Assembly (NCBI GenBank): GCA_947501115.1
Contig: CANMVX010000012.1
Location: 1 to 64,000 of the forward strand
Length of the DNA stretch: 64,000 nucleotides
Reading direction: 5' to 3'
Source of the DNA: Haliscomenobacteraceae bacterium
GTDB lineage: Bacteria > Bacteroidota > Bacteroidia > Chitinophagales > Saprospiraceae
Within the stretch, counting starts at the first letter, position 1; each line of letters starts with the position of its first letter. A program made the translations under genes and the position numbers. Below are positions 1-9,354 of this stretch, piece by piece. Under the pieces are notes generated by a model. The model saw only the letters and a program-made list of their open reading frames with translations, ran no database searches and was not told the origin of the DNA.

Positions 1-483
1 GCTACCCAGGAAGGTATGCGCCCCATGCTGATTGAAACGCAGGCTTTGGTTTCAAAAGCAGTCTATGGCACCCCTCAAAGATCAGCTACTGGTTTTGATT
101 TGAGGCGATTAAGCATGCTTTTGGCGGTTTTAGAAAAAAGAGGGGGATTACCTTTTGGGCAGCGGGATGTTTTTCTAAATATTGCCGGTGGCATCAGAGT
201 GGACGACCCAGGTATTGATCTGGCCATTGTTGCCGCCCTTATCTCTTCACTGGAAGATGTTCCTATTCCACAAAAGAGCTGTTTTGTAGGAGAAGTAGGA
301 TTATCAGGAGAAATCAGAGCGGTCAATCGTATTGAGCAAAGAATACAGGAAGCTGACCGCCTCGGATTTGCGACGATTTACCTATCAAAATACAATTTGA
401 AAGGTTTGGATACCCAAAGATTCGGTATAAAGATTCACTCTTTTGGAAGATTAGAAGAATTATACACCGTCCTTTTTACCTAA
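1..483 (+). CDS. radA: DNA repair protein RadA, C-terminal part (partial)
   Basis: The reading frame is open from base 1, so only the last 160 or so residues of a protein of about 455 are present. RadA is a RecA-like ATPase that helps process recombination intermediates. What is visible is the Lon-protease-like C-terminal domain: the segment EGMRPMLIETQALVS that opens this domain in the family, then GGIRVDDPGIDLAI and FVGEVGLSGEIRAV, all characteristic of RadA/Sms. The ATPase and zinc-finger parts lie upstream of the window. The internal ATG at 16 is not the true start. The DCC-family gene follows after 9 bases. Confidence 0.93.
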   Translation, partial: ATQEGMRPMLIETQALVSKAVYGTPQRSATGFDLRRLSMLLAVLEKRGGLPFGQRDVFLNIAGGIRVDDPGIDLAIVAALISSLEDVPIPQKSCFVGEVGLSGEIRAVNRIEQRIQEADRLGFATIYLSKYNLKGLDTQRFGIKIHSFGRLEELYTVLFT

Positions 484-492
484 TCAAACATT

Positions 493-936
493 ATGGAAAA
501 GATAGACAACTCGCTGGAAATACATTCACAACCCACTCTTTTTTATGATGGTGTATGCAATCTTTGTCACTTTTCAGTGCAATGGATTATTAAAAGAGAT
601 CAAAGAAAAATTTTCAAGTATGAAAATTTGCAATCTGAAGCGGGACAAAATATCATAAAGCAGATAGCCCCCTCGAAGCTATCATCAGACAGCGTAATAT
701 TAGTCATGGATGGACAAATTTTCTTGTATTCCGACGCTTCTTTAGCTGTTCTAAAGAAATTAGGAGGTATTTATACCCTACTTGGCAATATGGGGTTTTT
801 ATTACCTCTTTCTTTTAGAAATACCATTTATCGCTTTATTGCTAAGAACAGATATAAATGGTTTGGAAAAAAGACGGACTGCATTTTGCCACAAAATGAA
901 TATCAGGGTAGCAGCCCAATAAAAAATGGCAAATAA
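493..936 (+). CDS. DCC-family (DUF393) thiol-disulfide oxidoreductase-like protein
   Basis: This is a 147-residue protein of the DUF393 family. Near the N-terminus it has the family signature DGVCNLC (D-x-x-C-x-x-C), preceded by a hydrophobic strand (TLFYD) as in thioredoxin-like folds. Family members are predicted redox proteins, but their substrates are largely unknown. A conserved aromatic/basic tail (RYKWFGKK) follows a hydrophobic stretch around residues 90-115. It sits 9 bases after radA, is probably co-transcribed with it, and is closed by the terminator hairpin at 968-993. The family is confident; the function is not. Confidence 0.85.
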   Translation: MEKIDNSLEIHSQPTLFYDGVCNLCHFSVQWIIKRDQRKIFKYENLQSEAGQNIIKQIAPSKLSSDSVILVMDGQIFLYSDASLAVLKKLGGIYTLLGNMGFLLPLSFRNTIYRFIAKNRYKWFGKKTDCILPQNEYQGSSPIKNGK

Positions 937-967
937 CGAGAATCGCGATAAGGATTGGACATAGAAA

Positions 968-993
968 AGGCTGTCCAAGAGAATGGACAGCCT
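968..993. terminator. Bidirectional rho-independent terminator
   Basis: A 10-bp perfect stem (AGGCTGTCCA paired with TGGACAGCCT) encloses a 6-base loop. The plus strand continues with TCTTTAT and the minus strand with TTTCTAT. It lies between the convergent ends of the DCC gene and the oxidoreductase gene, so it can serve both. Confidence 0.8.
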
Positions 994-1012
994 CTTTATC
1001 TATAAAGAATGT

Positions 1013-2350
1013 TTAATACAAAAATGGTTTTCCGTTAGCAAGAACTTCCTGCGTTTTCTCATCAAAAGTCACACGAGCCCCCGTTCTATAAGCGGCGGTT
1101 GACATGATGGTTGCAATAGAATGCTGATAACCTGCCTCAATAGGTGCATTAGGTTGTTTTCTGGAACGAACGCATTCCATCCAGTTTTTGATGTGATTGA
1201 AGGTAAGCGGATCGCCACCTGTATTGGCTCCAGTTTCCACTTTATCGCCATCGAGTTTGAAACTTTGGAGCAGATTAGCTTGCATACCCATTGCTTTAGC
1301 CTCTCTTTCCCCTAATCCACCTTCAGCAGAAATTTCATTGGTATCGAGATTAATCATACCGCCGTTAGAATAATACAATTCCTTTGTTCCCCCTGCACCG
1401 TTTGAGAAACGGCTGGTGAATTGAACCTGGAAGCCTGATTTCAGATCATCGGCAGGACCATAATCGAAGACAACGGTTAAGGTATCGGCATTAGTACGTC
1501 CGTCTTTCCACTGATAAATACCACCATTAGCGACGGCACTTCTTGGGTGAGCTAATCCACTGAACCAGTGAACAGTATCAATCTGGTGACTCATCCATTG
1601 ACCCGGAATACCTGAGGAGTATGGCCAGAATAAGCGATATTCCAAGTATTTTCTTGGATCGAAAGCTTCGAAAGGTCTATTTAACAAATAACGTTTCCAA
1701 TCGATATCTTCTTCTTTCAGTTGAGAAACCAGTTCAGGTCTTCTCCAACGACCTGGTTGATTGACGTTCCACATCAATTCAACCATAACAATTGGGCCAA
1801 ATTTGCCACTCTTGATAAAATCAGCGGCGGCATGATAATTCTCACCACTTCTTCTTTGAGAACCAATTTGTACAATTTTTCCTGAAGCCTTCACTGCCTT
1901 AAGCACGGCCCGGTTATCAGCCATTGTTTCAGCTAAAGGTTTCTCAGCATAAATATCACATCCGGCTTTAACGGCCTCAATAGTATGCAAAGCATGTTGA
2001 AAATCGGCGGTACTCATAAACACAGCATCCACATTTTTAGACGCGTAGAGTTCGTCATTATTGCGATACATAGTAATATTTGACCCTAACGCTTTATCAA
2101 TGAATGCCTTTCCCTCTTCTCTTCTTTTTTTCCAGATATCAGAAACACCCACCATTTCAAAATTCATAGATCCCATCAGTGCTTTAAATGGAGGAACATG
2201 AGAACTTTTAAAACGATCTGAAAATCCAACACAGGCTACACGCACTCTGTCATTGGCACCGATGATACGTGCATAACTAGAAGCAGAGAAGCCAATGGCA
2301 GCACCAGCTAAGACTGATTTTTTAATAAAATCTCTTCTGTTTGTTTTCAT
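1013..2350 (-). CDS. Tat-exported Gfo/Idh/MocA family oxidoreductase
   Basis: A 445-residue NAD(P)-dependent oxidoreductase-like protein. It begins with a twin-arginine signal (NRRDFIKK, then a hydrophobic AGAAIGFSASSYA stretch), so it should be folded with its cofactor and exported to the periplasm. The family motif AEKP (about residues 136-139) is present. The usual GxGxxG dinucleotide loop is degenerate here (ACVGFSDRFKSSH). It is the last gene of a leftward unit with susC, susD and two DUF1080 genes, 20 bases after the double DUF1080 gene. From this context I infer that it oxidises the C3 hydroxyl of a glycoside, or reduces the released 3-keto sugar. The substrate is unknown. Confidence 0.88.
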   Translation of the reverse strand: MKTNRRDFIKKSVLAGAAIGFSASSYARIIGANDRVRVACVGFSDRFKSSHVPPFKALMGSMNFEMVGVSDIWKKRREEGKAFIDKALGSNITMYRNNDELYASKNVDAVFMSTADFQHALHTIEAVKAGCDIYAEKPLAETMADNRAVLKAVKASGKIVQIGSQRRSGENYHAAADFIKSGKFGPIVMVELMWNVNQPGRWRRPELVSQLKEEDIDWKRYLLNRPFEAFDPRKYLEYRLFWPYSSGIPGQWMSHQIDTVHWFSGLAHPRSAVANGGIYQWKDGRTNADTLTVVFDYGPADDLKSGFQVQFTSRFSNGAGGTKELYYSNGGMINLDTNEISAEGGLGEREAKAMGMQANLLQSFKLDGDKVETGANTGGDPLTFNHIKNWMECVRSRKQPNAPIEAGYQHSIATIMSTAAYRTGARVTFDEKTQEVLANGKPFLY

Positions 2351-2370
2351 TGCTATTGATTTAAACTTTA

Positions 2371-3762
2371 TTAGTTTATTTTTCTGATCTTAATATTTTT
2401 AAAAGACACGTTATCTCCATGATCCTGAATAAGGATATGACCTGCGTCAGCGGCACCAAATCCAGAATATTTAACGTATTTACTACGGGCAACCAATGCA
2501 TTATAGATAGGAGATTTTCTTTCATATTCCACTACCTTATAACCGTTTAGCCAATGTTGCACTTTATTATCCGGATAAACGATAACTCTACCTGTATTCC
2601 AATCGCCAATTTTCTTTTGAAATCTTGGCTCCACCTTAATAGAAGGGATCAAATCGTATAGACTTCCCAGGGTTCTGTTTCCAACCACACCTTCTTTAGC
2701 ATCCGGATGTTTTGCATCATCCAGAATTTGAAATTCCAGACCTACGCCAGATTTTCCATTAGAATCATAAGATTCATCGACAAAATATTTGATACCAGAA
2801 TTAGCTCCTTCTGTCAATTTGAAATCAAAGACCAATTCAAAAGCACTGTATTTATCTTTTGTAACGATATCATTTCCTGTTTCTGAACCATCGGATCCAC
2901 CTACCATCAGGATTCCGTCCTGCGTTTTCCATCTTACAGAAGGCATTTTATCTGAATGCACATTTCTCCATCCTGTCATATCAGTGCCACTAAATAATGG
3001 CACAAAACCCTGGAATTTCTCTTGTTCAGACAACTTATTGGTTAATAAATTGACCACAGGTGTTTGGTCAAGAGGCATAGCCTTCAGATTTTTTGTATTA
3101 ATCTTGATGTTTCTCCAACGTATTTCCTTACCTGGGACAGCATCTTTGGCAATAGCGTGCACTTGAAAAGCTATCAAACCAGAAAGGGTTAGATCATCAA
3201 TTAACGCAGAAACAGGTACGCCATTTACCCAGGTACGAATCACCGGACCGATGGCTTCAATACGATATTTGTTCCATGCTTCTTTTTTAAAAGCTGTTTT
3301 TGCCTGGGGATTAATGTTTGGAATATACAGCCAATCACGTCTTGCCTCGTCATAAATACCACCAGACCATGCTCTATCTGACGGATCAATTTCCATTTGA
3401 TACCCATGAACTCTGCCATTTTTAACTTCAGGCAAAGAGAGGCTTCTAAATTGAATCCCTGAATTCATGGAATTATCCACTTTCAGTTCCACTTCGAGGA
3501 TAAAATCGCCATAATCTTTTACAGTAGCCAGAAATGAATTAGGGGTATTTGGCACGGTAGTCCCTACAATGGCACCGTCTTCCACCCGGTATTTGGCTTC
3601 GCCGTTTAGCTGTTTAAATCCGGTAAGATCTTTACCATTAAACAATAGTTCCCAACCATCTTTTTTTTCCTGACTTGTCAGTACATTAAGCTGTGCCTGT
3701 AAGTTAATCTGCGAAACAGAAACAAGGAGCAGACAGAGGAATTTTCCAAAATGTAAGTTCAT
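2371..3762 (-). CDS. Secreted protein with two DUF1080 domains (3-keto-glycoside hydrolase family)
   Basis: A 463-residue protein with an N-terminal signal peptide (hydrophobic CLLLVSVSQI, predicted cut after LQAQ). Two copies of the DUF1080 concanavalin-like domain follow, at about residues 34-227 (starting DGWELLFNGKDLTGF) and 253-463 (starting QGFVPLFSGTDMTGW). Each ends with the FKNIKI-type strand usual for the family. PF06439 members include 3-keto-disaccharide hydrolases. The gene lies between a single-domain DUF1080 gene and a Tat-exported oxidoreductase, which fits oxidation followed by cleavage. The two domains differ clearly in sequence, so this looks like old rather than recent duplication. 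Precise substrate unknown. Confidence 0.88.
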   Translation of the reverse strand: MNLHFGKFLCLLLVSVSQINLQAQLNVLTSQEKKDGWELLFNGKDLTGFKQLNGEAKYRVEDGAIVGTTVPNTPNSFLATVKDYGDFILEVELKVDNSMNSGIQFRSLSLPEVKNGRVHGYQMEIDPSDRAWSGGIYDEARRDWLYIPNINPQAKTAFKKEAWNKYRIEAIGPVIRTWVNGVPVSALIDDLTLSGLIAFQVHAIAKDAVPGKEIRWRNIKINTKNLKAMPLDQTPVVNLLTNKLSEQEKFQGFVPLFSGTDMTGWRNVHSDKMPSVRWKTQDGILMVGGSDGSETGNDIVTKDKYSAFELVFDFKLTEGANSGIKYFVDESYDSNGKSGVGLEFQILDDAKHPDAKEGVVGNRTLGSLYDLIPSIKVEPRFQKKIGDWNTGRVIVYPDNKVQHWLNGYKVVEYERKSPIYNALVARSKYVKYSGFGAADAGHILIQDHGDNVSFKNIKIRKIN

Positions 3763-3792
3763 TTGATATTTATGTTAAAATGTTAAAAAGGG

Positions 3793-4407
3793 TTAAATAT
3801 CTTGAATCAGGATATTCCTGAATTGAATTGCCATTTCATTTTTGGGATGCAATTGAAGGCCTATTTGACCTTCATTAGGAATGGTATCAGAAAGATACTG
3901 AAGCACTTCGATGCCATTGAGCCAAACGGTAAAATTTTTCCCTTCGCATTTAATCCTCATGGTATTCCAGTCATTGGGTTTAAGAATTTCAGGAATATTA
4001 GCAGCGGTCACGGGGTACCCCTTCCCGGGCATGTAAGGAGAGCCCGTTTTATCCATTTTCAGGGACCCCGAAATACCCATTTGAATTTGATTAGCTTCAG
4101 ATTTTAAAAATACGCCGGAATCTACTACGCCATCACCCATTTTAAAATCTGTTTGAAAAATAAAATCTGTAAAAATTCTTTCAGTCCAAAGAATACTGCC
4201 CTTTCTTTCAGGGCTACTTTTAACGTCTAAAACACCGTCCACCACTTGCCAGCTATCTTTTTCAGCAGAGGCGATCCAACCCTTTAAATTTTTACCATTA
4301 AAAAGTTTTTTAAAAGACGGTTCTTTAGTCTGGGCGAGTGCTTCCAAAGAAAAGAGGGTTAAAAAAGCCAGGAAGAGGAAAGGTGAAAATCTCATGTTAT
4401 TCAGCAT
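3793..4407 (-). CDS. Secreted single-domain DUF1080 protein
   Basis: A 204-residue protein with a signal peptide (FLFLAFLTLFSLEALAQ) followed by one DUF1080 domain over almost all of the rest, beginning SFKKLFNGKNLKGW and ending QFRNILIQDI. The family includes 3-keto-glycoside hydrolases with a concanavalin-like beta-sandwich. Two in-frame ATGs are possible; the second, MRFSPF at 4395, gives a more typical signal peptide. A terminator-like hairpin (4424-4450) lies just upstream, so its expression relative to susD may be lowered by partial termination. It is 30 bases from the double-domain DUF1080 gene. Confidence 0.87.
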   Translation of the reverse strand: MLNNMRFSPFLFLAFLTLFSLEALAQTKEPSFKKLFNGKNLKGWIASAEKDSWQVVDGVLDVKSSPERKGSILWTERIFTDFIFQTDFKMGDGVVDSGVFLKSEANQIQMGISGSLKMDKTGSPYMPGKGYPVTAANIPEILKPNDWNTMRIKCEGKNFTVWLNGIEVLQYLSDTIPNEGQIGLQLHPKNEMAIQFRNILIQDI

Positions 4408-4423
4408 TTTAATAAAAAAACAA

Positions 4424-4450
4424 TAGGGGTGACTTAAAAAGCCACCCCTA
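4424..4450 (-). terminator. Intra-operon hairpin after susD
   Basis: Read on the minus strand, CACCCCTA and TAGGGGTG form an 8-bp stem around an 11-base loop, followed by TTGTTTTTTTATT. This is a good rho-independent terminator by shape. It lies between the susD stop and the start of the next DUF1080 gene, so it probably works as a partial terminator that lets the outer-membrane pair be made in excess. Confidence 0.65.
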
Positions 4451-4464
4451 ATATAAGAAAAAAA

Positions 4465-6138
4465 TCAATAACCAGGATTCTGAGGAAAAGCGGATGCAGT
4501 TCCTGTAACTCTATCTATTTGAACTTGAGGAATAGGACGCAGCGCATGAAATGGCTTAATATTGGGGGCACCCTGAGGGTTATATTTTTGTACCCTTTCC
4601 ACGAGGATTCCCCAACGTTTTAGATCGAACCAACGCATTTGCTCACCAATTAATTCTCTTTCTCTTTCTTCAATGATTAATTCAAGATTCATTTTATCAG
4701 CAGTGATTTCCATAGCCGCTTGTTTTCCAGGGAATGCTGCACGGCGACGAACTACGTTGATAGTTGCAACCGCTGCATCTTTATTACCTGAAAGTAATTG
4801 AGCTTCTGCCAACATCAGATAAGTGTCAGCGAGACGGAAGGCAATATAATCCCTTCCACCCTCGAACTGTGTTCTATCAATTCTTGCTCCATCTATATGT
4901 TTTGATACAGATGGGAAAAGACGCTCATCATATCTGGATGGAACCAACACCTGGTATTTTTTTGCAGCTCGCTCTGCCACTGGCATTTCATAACCAGGTA
5001 AGAAGATACAGGTGTCTCCAGCTGCGAAAGTAACTTTGGTTTTGGAACCATCAAAACTGGTATTGTATGTTCCAGGTCTGTTTGATAAATAAAGATCTTT
5101 GAAAGTCTTCTTATAACGGCTATCATTTTCTTTGTCCTTGAAAACAACCTCAATTGCGTAATTTGTAGGCTTAAAACGTTTAAACGGTCTGCCATTTACA
5201 ACGTCCCGTTGCATGCCAGGCTGAACATCGTACTCCATCAAAAAGAATACATGAGCGTTATTACCCCCTCCGTTAGTCAATGGATCGCGGGTATATTGAA
5301 TAGACCAGATCACCTCATCATTAATCTCATTTCCTTCCTTATGTACAAGGCCAAAATCGGGTAATAATTTAATACCGTAATTATTGATGACATTTTGAAA
5401 CAAAGGAATAGCTTTTGATAAATCATCAGCGGCTTTTGCTTCGGACGTGCTTTTAGTCAAATATACTTTCCCAAGCAAATGTTCAGCAGCAGGCCTCGTT
5501 GCTTTACCATAAAGGGTTGCTTTAGCTTTTGCCTCAAGATCAGGTATTGCTTCAGTAAGATCTTTGATAATGGCGGCGTATTGCGCCTGAACTGTTGAAC
5601 GGGTAACCTCTTTGGTTGGTGCTACCGTTTCCTTTAATCTCAAATCAACCCCTCCAAATAATTGGGTCAGGATAAAATAATTGTGGGCGCGAATGAATTT
5701 TGCTTCAGCAACTCTTTGCTTTAAAGTAGCCTCTGGCATGCCTTTAACATTCACACTTCTGTCAATAACCGCATTACTGGTATTGATGCCTCGGTATAGT
5801 TCATTCCAAATATCCTGTGCATGTCCATTTCTGGAGTCAAATTGACTATCGTAGGTATTCATGAATTTCCAACTACCATCTGCTCCATTCGTATGTGTGT
5901 CCGTACCAAAAACGGTAAAATTATTCCCTTGTTCTGTTCCGTACCATATTCTTACGGAGGAATAAGCCGCATTCACCCCATCATTTACACCTGCTGGTGT
6001 ATTCAAATAATCATTTCCTATCGCTGATACTACGTCCTCTTGCAGCAAATCACCACAAGAAGGAGCTGAGAGTAGGAAAAACAGGAACACTCCTACCGAA
6101 ATCTTATTATTTATGTGCATTGTTTTCATAATATTCAT
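4465..6138 (-). CDS. SusD/RagB-family outer-membrane glycan-binding lipoprotein
   Basis: SusD proteins are surface lipoproteins that cap the SusC pore and bind the incoming glycan. This one has about 557 residues. It has a lipoprotein signal (hydrophobic VGVFLFFLLSAPSC with Cys as first mature residue), the N-terminal TPR-like part with NDGVNAAYSSVR and AEAKFIRAHNYFIL, and the C-terminal family block (FRLADTYLMLAEAQL, then ERERELIGEQMRWFDLKRWG). I chose the ATG at 6138; the ATG at 6129 is equally plausible, and a TTG at 6144 is less likely. It starts 14 bases after the susC stop and is certainly co-expressed with it. Confidence 0.93.
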   Translation of the reverse strand: MNIMKTMHINNKISVGVFLFFLLSAPSCGDLLQEDVVSAIGNDYLNTPAGVNDGVNAAYSSVRIWYGTEQGNNFTVFGTDTHTNGADGSWKFMNTYDSQFDSRNGHAQDIWNELYRGINTSNAVIDRSVNVKGMPEATLKQRVAEAKFIRAHNYFILTQLFGGVDLRLKETVAPTKEVTRSTVQAQYAAIIKDLTEAIPDLEAKAKATLYGKATRPAAEHLLGKVYLTKSTSEAKAADDLSKAIPLFQNVINNYGIKLLPDFGLVHKEGNEINDEVIWSIQYTRDPLTNGGGNNAHVFFLMEYDVQPGMQRDVVNGRPFKRFKPTNYAIEVVFKDKENDSRYKKTFKDLYLSNRPGTYNTSFDGSKTKVTFAAGDTCIFLPGYEMPVAERAAKKYQVLVPSRYDERLFPSVSKHIDGARIDRTQFEGGRDYIAFRLADTYLMLAEAQLLSGNKDAAVATINVVRRRAAFPGKQAAMEITADKMNLELIIEERERELIGEQMRWFDLKRWGILVERVQKYNPQGAPNIKPFHALRPIPQVQIDRVTGTASAFPQNPGY

Positions 6139-6152
6139 TAACAATTTTAAAA

Positions 6153-9100
6153 TTAGAACTTGGCATTCAGACCAATGGTGATGGTACGGATAGCGGGGCT
6201 AACGGAACCAGATACCTCTCCTCCGCCGACGCCTTGCTCCCCATCGGCCCATGTTTCAGGATCCACACCTTGATATTTGGTGATATATTGGGAAAATATG
6301 AAGGGTTGCTGGATACTGGAGAAAAAACGAAGGCTTTCCATTTTTAATTTGGCAACCACTGTTTTTGGCAAGTTATAACCGATATTGATATTTCTGACTT
6401 TTATGAAAGATCCATCAAAATAGGCCAGGGAATTATCATATTTTGGAAATTCCTGGGTTACAACAGGTTGAGGGAAGGCATTGGTTGGATTACTTGGAGT
6501 CCAGTAATCAAGGGCAATATTATTGTATCGACCTGCCATTTTATTTTGATCAAGGTGGTAACGGCTGCGAATCATCTGTCCTATTCTGGCGAAAATAAAG
6601 AAGGAGAAATCAATACCTTTGTAAGAAAAGCGATTGGTCAAACCGGCGGCAAAATCGGGAACGGCAGAGCCAAGAATCTGGCGATCATCAGCATTAATTT
6701 TACCATCCTTATTGAAATCCTCCACTTTAATCTGGCCTACTCTATCCCCAAAAACTTTGGCTTGATCTGCTTCATTCGTTTGCCAGATACCTAATTTCTT
6801 ATAATCGAAAAACACAGTCAATGGCTTGCCAATAAAACGACCAGCAGCGATATCATCCACTTTTCCGTTAGCCAATTCTAAAATGGCCTCTGTATTTTTA
6901 TTAAAAATCAAATCAGTCTCCCAGGTAAAGCCTCCTTTATCAATATTGACAGTAGAAAGGGTTAATTCAACTCCTTTGTTTTGTGTAGAACCAACATTTG
7001 TTGTGAAACCTCCAAAACCAGTGGAAGTTGGAAGTGGTTGTGGTGCCAATAAGTCGGTTGTTGTGGTATTGTAGTATTCAAAAGAACCATTTATTCTTCC
7101 TGCGAAAAGGCTGAAATCTAATCCTAGATTGGCCGTTGTAGAAGTTTCCCAACGCAAATCAGGATTACCTATGGTGTTTGGTCTATAGCCATAACCCGCT
7201 GTGTTGTCATAAGCATAGGCAGTTCTTCCCAACAATGCCTGAGTTTGATACGGATTAATGGCTTGATTACCAATGGCTCCATAACTGGCTCTCAATTTCA
7301 AGTTTTCAAGAAATCCTAAATCTTCCATAAATGACTCTCTGGCGATATTCCAACCAACGGCCACTGAAGGGAAAATACCAAATCGGTTATTGGTTCCAAA
7401 ACGAGAAGAACCATCTGTACGAACCGTTGCGGTCAACAGGTATTTTTCCCTGAAATCGTAATTAATTCTACCCATGTAGGAAAGTAAAGCCCATTCAGAA
7501 AGATTGGTGGAAGCACCTGTAATCAAGCTGGCAGAACCCAGAGAGTGATATAATTGAGCTTCTGCAGGAATACCAGATACGCTCATACCAGAATATTCCT
7601 CTCTGTCTTTTTGAAAAGATTGAAGAGCGGTAAAATTAAAATTATGTGATGCACCAAACTTTTTGTCATAAGTAAGGATATTTTCCACCGTATAATTGAA
7701 AGTAAAACGATCTTCGACACCTCCAGTAGCAACCCCTCCACGCTGACTTTGGGTGAATGCACCTGTGAACCTGCCATTTCTTGTTACAGTGAAATCAGGT
7801 CCAAAATTTACTCTGTACTTAAGGCCTTTTGCTATTTGCCACTCACCATAAATACTATTGAATATACGGTATCTTTTTCCTAAATCAATTTGTGCACCAT
7901 CTACAATTTCGGCAAATGGATTGGTTCGAAGTCCGTCTGAAGTGGGCAAAAATATAAGGTTTCCTGCATCATCATAGGGCTTGCCTAATGGGTTTTCAGC
8001 TAAAGCACCTCCGAGTGGATTAAAATTCTCACCGTTTCTTGCACTATTGACAAAAAGGGTAGATAAGCCAACTTTCAAGCTTTTGTTTATCTGATGATCA
8101 AGATTCACCCTGAAAGTATATCGTGTGAAATCTTGTTTTTTAACAACACCTATGTCTTGAAAGAAATTTCCAGTAATGTTAAAAGTTGTTTTTTCAGAAC
8201 CTCCTGAAATACCCAATTGATGAGACTGAATCATTCCATCCTGTAACATACCATTCACGTAATCGGTACTTCTGCCCAATTTAATGCTTTCCATTTCCAC
8301 TGGTTCAAAAATTTTAGCATCATCTGCTTCCGTACCTTTGCCAAGAGGATATTGGCCAATGGCTCTTCTTGATTCTCTCTTGAACTCGGCAAAACCAGGA
8401 CCATCAAATACTTTAATATTACCCAGGCTTTGATTCATACCCACATAAGTATCAAAAGACACCACTGTTTTTCCAGCAGCACCTCTTCTTGTGGAAATGA
8501 TAACCACACCATTCGCACCCCTTGCACCGTAAATAGCTGTAGCTGAGGCATCTTTAAGAATCTCCATGGATAGGATGTCCTGCGGATTGATATCATCTAT
8601 ACCACCTGATAAAGGAATTCCATCAACTACATAAAGCGGGTTATTCGTTGCATTGAAAGAACGGCGTCCCCTAATACGGATCTGAGGACCCGCACCAGGT
8701 TTACTTCCAGCCTGTACCACGTCAACACCAGCCGCTCTACCCTGTAATGCCTGACGGGCATTCGTTACAGGAAGTGACATAATATCTTCCGCACTGACTG
8801 ACGAAATAGCGCCTGCCAACTGACTTTTCTTTTGTGTACCATAACCAACGACGACAACCTCAGAAAGATTTTGCACATCTTCCGCCAAGGTAACATTCAC
8901 TTGAGTTTGTGTGCCCGCAGTAATTTCCTGGGAAATAAATCCCACATAACTGAAAACCAGGATATCATTCCCACTTCCCACTGTAATTGAATAATTTCCA
9001 TTTTCATCTGTAACGGTACCAACCGTAGTACCTTTTAAACTAACTGTTACTCCAATTAAACCTTCTTTGTTCGCATCAGAAACGGTTCCATTAATGGACC

Positions 9101-9173
9101 GGGATTGAGCCAGCAGCATTTGAAAAGGAAGTAATGTTAGTAAAAAACCCAATAAAAGATAGTGTTTTTTCAT
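6153..9173 (-). CDS. SusC/RagA-family TonB-dependent outer-membrane transporter
   Basis: A 1006-residue TonB-dependent transporter that should import an oligosaccharide together with its SusD partner. It has a signal peptide (LLLGFLLTLLPFQMLLAQ), then a carboxypeptidase-regulatory-like domain at about residues 26-100, the TonB-box-like segment SEVVVVGYGTQ, a plug domain with the SusC signature YVVDGIPLSGG and ILKDASATAIYGARGANGVV, and a long beta-barrel ending in the aromatic/charged C-terminus IGLNAKF. It has no STN domain, so unlike the second SusC in this window it should not signal to an ECF sigma factor. It heads the leftward unit and is divergent from uxaC. Confidence 0.95.
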   Translation of the reverse strand: MKKHYLLLGFLLTLLPFQMLLAQSRSINGTVSDANKEGLIGVTVSLKGTTVGTVTDENGNYSITVGSGNDILVFSYVGFISQEITAGTQTQVNVTLAEDVQNLSEVVVVGYGTQKKSQLAGAISSVSAEDIMSLPVTNARQALQGRAAGVDVVQAGSKPGAGPQIRIRGRRSFNATNNPLYVVDGIPLSGGIDDINPQDILSMEILKDASATAIYGARGANGVVIISTRRGAAGKTVVSFDTYVGMNQSLGNIKVFDGPGFAEFKRESRRAIGQYPLGKGTEADDAKIFEPVEMESIKLGRSTDYVNGMLQDGMIQSHQLGISGGSEKTTFNITGNFFQDIGVVKKQDFTRYTFRVNLDHQINKSLKVGLSTLFVNSARNGENFNPLGGALAENPLGKPYDDAGNLIFLPTSDGLRTNPFAEIVDGAQIDLGKRYRIFNSIYGEWQIAKGLKYRVNFGPDFTVTRNGRFTGAFTQSQRGGVATGGVEDRFTFNYTVENILTYDKKFGASHNFNFTALQSFQKDREEYSGMSVSGIPAEAQLYHSLGSASLITGASTNLSEWALLSYMGRINYDFREKYLLTATVRTDGSSRFGTNNRFGIFPSVAVGWNIARESFMEDLGFLENLKLRASYGAIGNQAINPYQTQALLGRTAYAYDNTAGYGYRPNTIGNPDLRWETSTTANLGLDFSLFAGRINGSFEYYNTTTTDLLAPQPLPTSTGFGGFTTNVGSTQNKGVELTLSTVNIDKGGFTWETDLIFNKNTEAILELANGKVDDIAAGRFIGKPLTVFFDYKKLGIWQTNEADQAKVFGDRVGQIKVEDFNKDGKINADDRQILGSAVPDFAAGLTNRFSYKGIDFSFFIFARIGQMIRSRYHLDQNKMAGRYNNIALDYWTPSNPTNAFPQPVVTQEFPKYDNSLAYFDGSFIKVRNINIGYNLPKTVVAKLKMESLRFFSSIQQPFIFSQYITKYQGVDPETWADGEQGVGGGEVSGSVSPAIRTITIGLNAKF

Positions 9174-9246
9174 AATTGTACATTTTAATTTGCTACAAAT
9201 TAGATTATTTAATATTAACTATTACTTTTTAATTGTATTAAATTTA

Positions 9247-9260
9247 CGAAAACGTTTGCG
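9247..9260. promoter_or_regulatory. LacI-type operator palindrome
   Basis: The 14-base site CGAAAACGTTTGCG is a CG-centred palindrome with an exact AAACGTTT core and only one mismatched pair (third from each end). This matches the general shape of LacI/GalR-family operators. It lies in the 181-base divergent gap, 74 bases upstream of susC and 95 upstream of uxaC. No LacI-family gene is in the window, so the regulator would be elsewhere. Confidence 0.45.
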
Positions 9261-9354
9261 TTCAAAAAAATGGAAGGATTTGATGGTTTATCCAAATTAT
9301 ACACTTATCTTTTGTTTTCTATTCACAAATCAGTCCTTTAACTAACCTTTTTTT

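Noticed and set aside
2789-3166. Plus-strand open frame of 125 codons
   Set aside because: It is antisense to the double DUF1080 gene, which has clear domains and a signal peptide.
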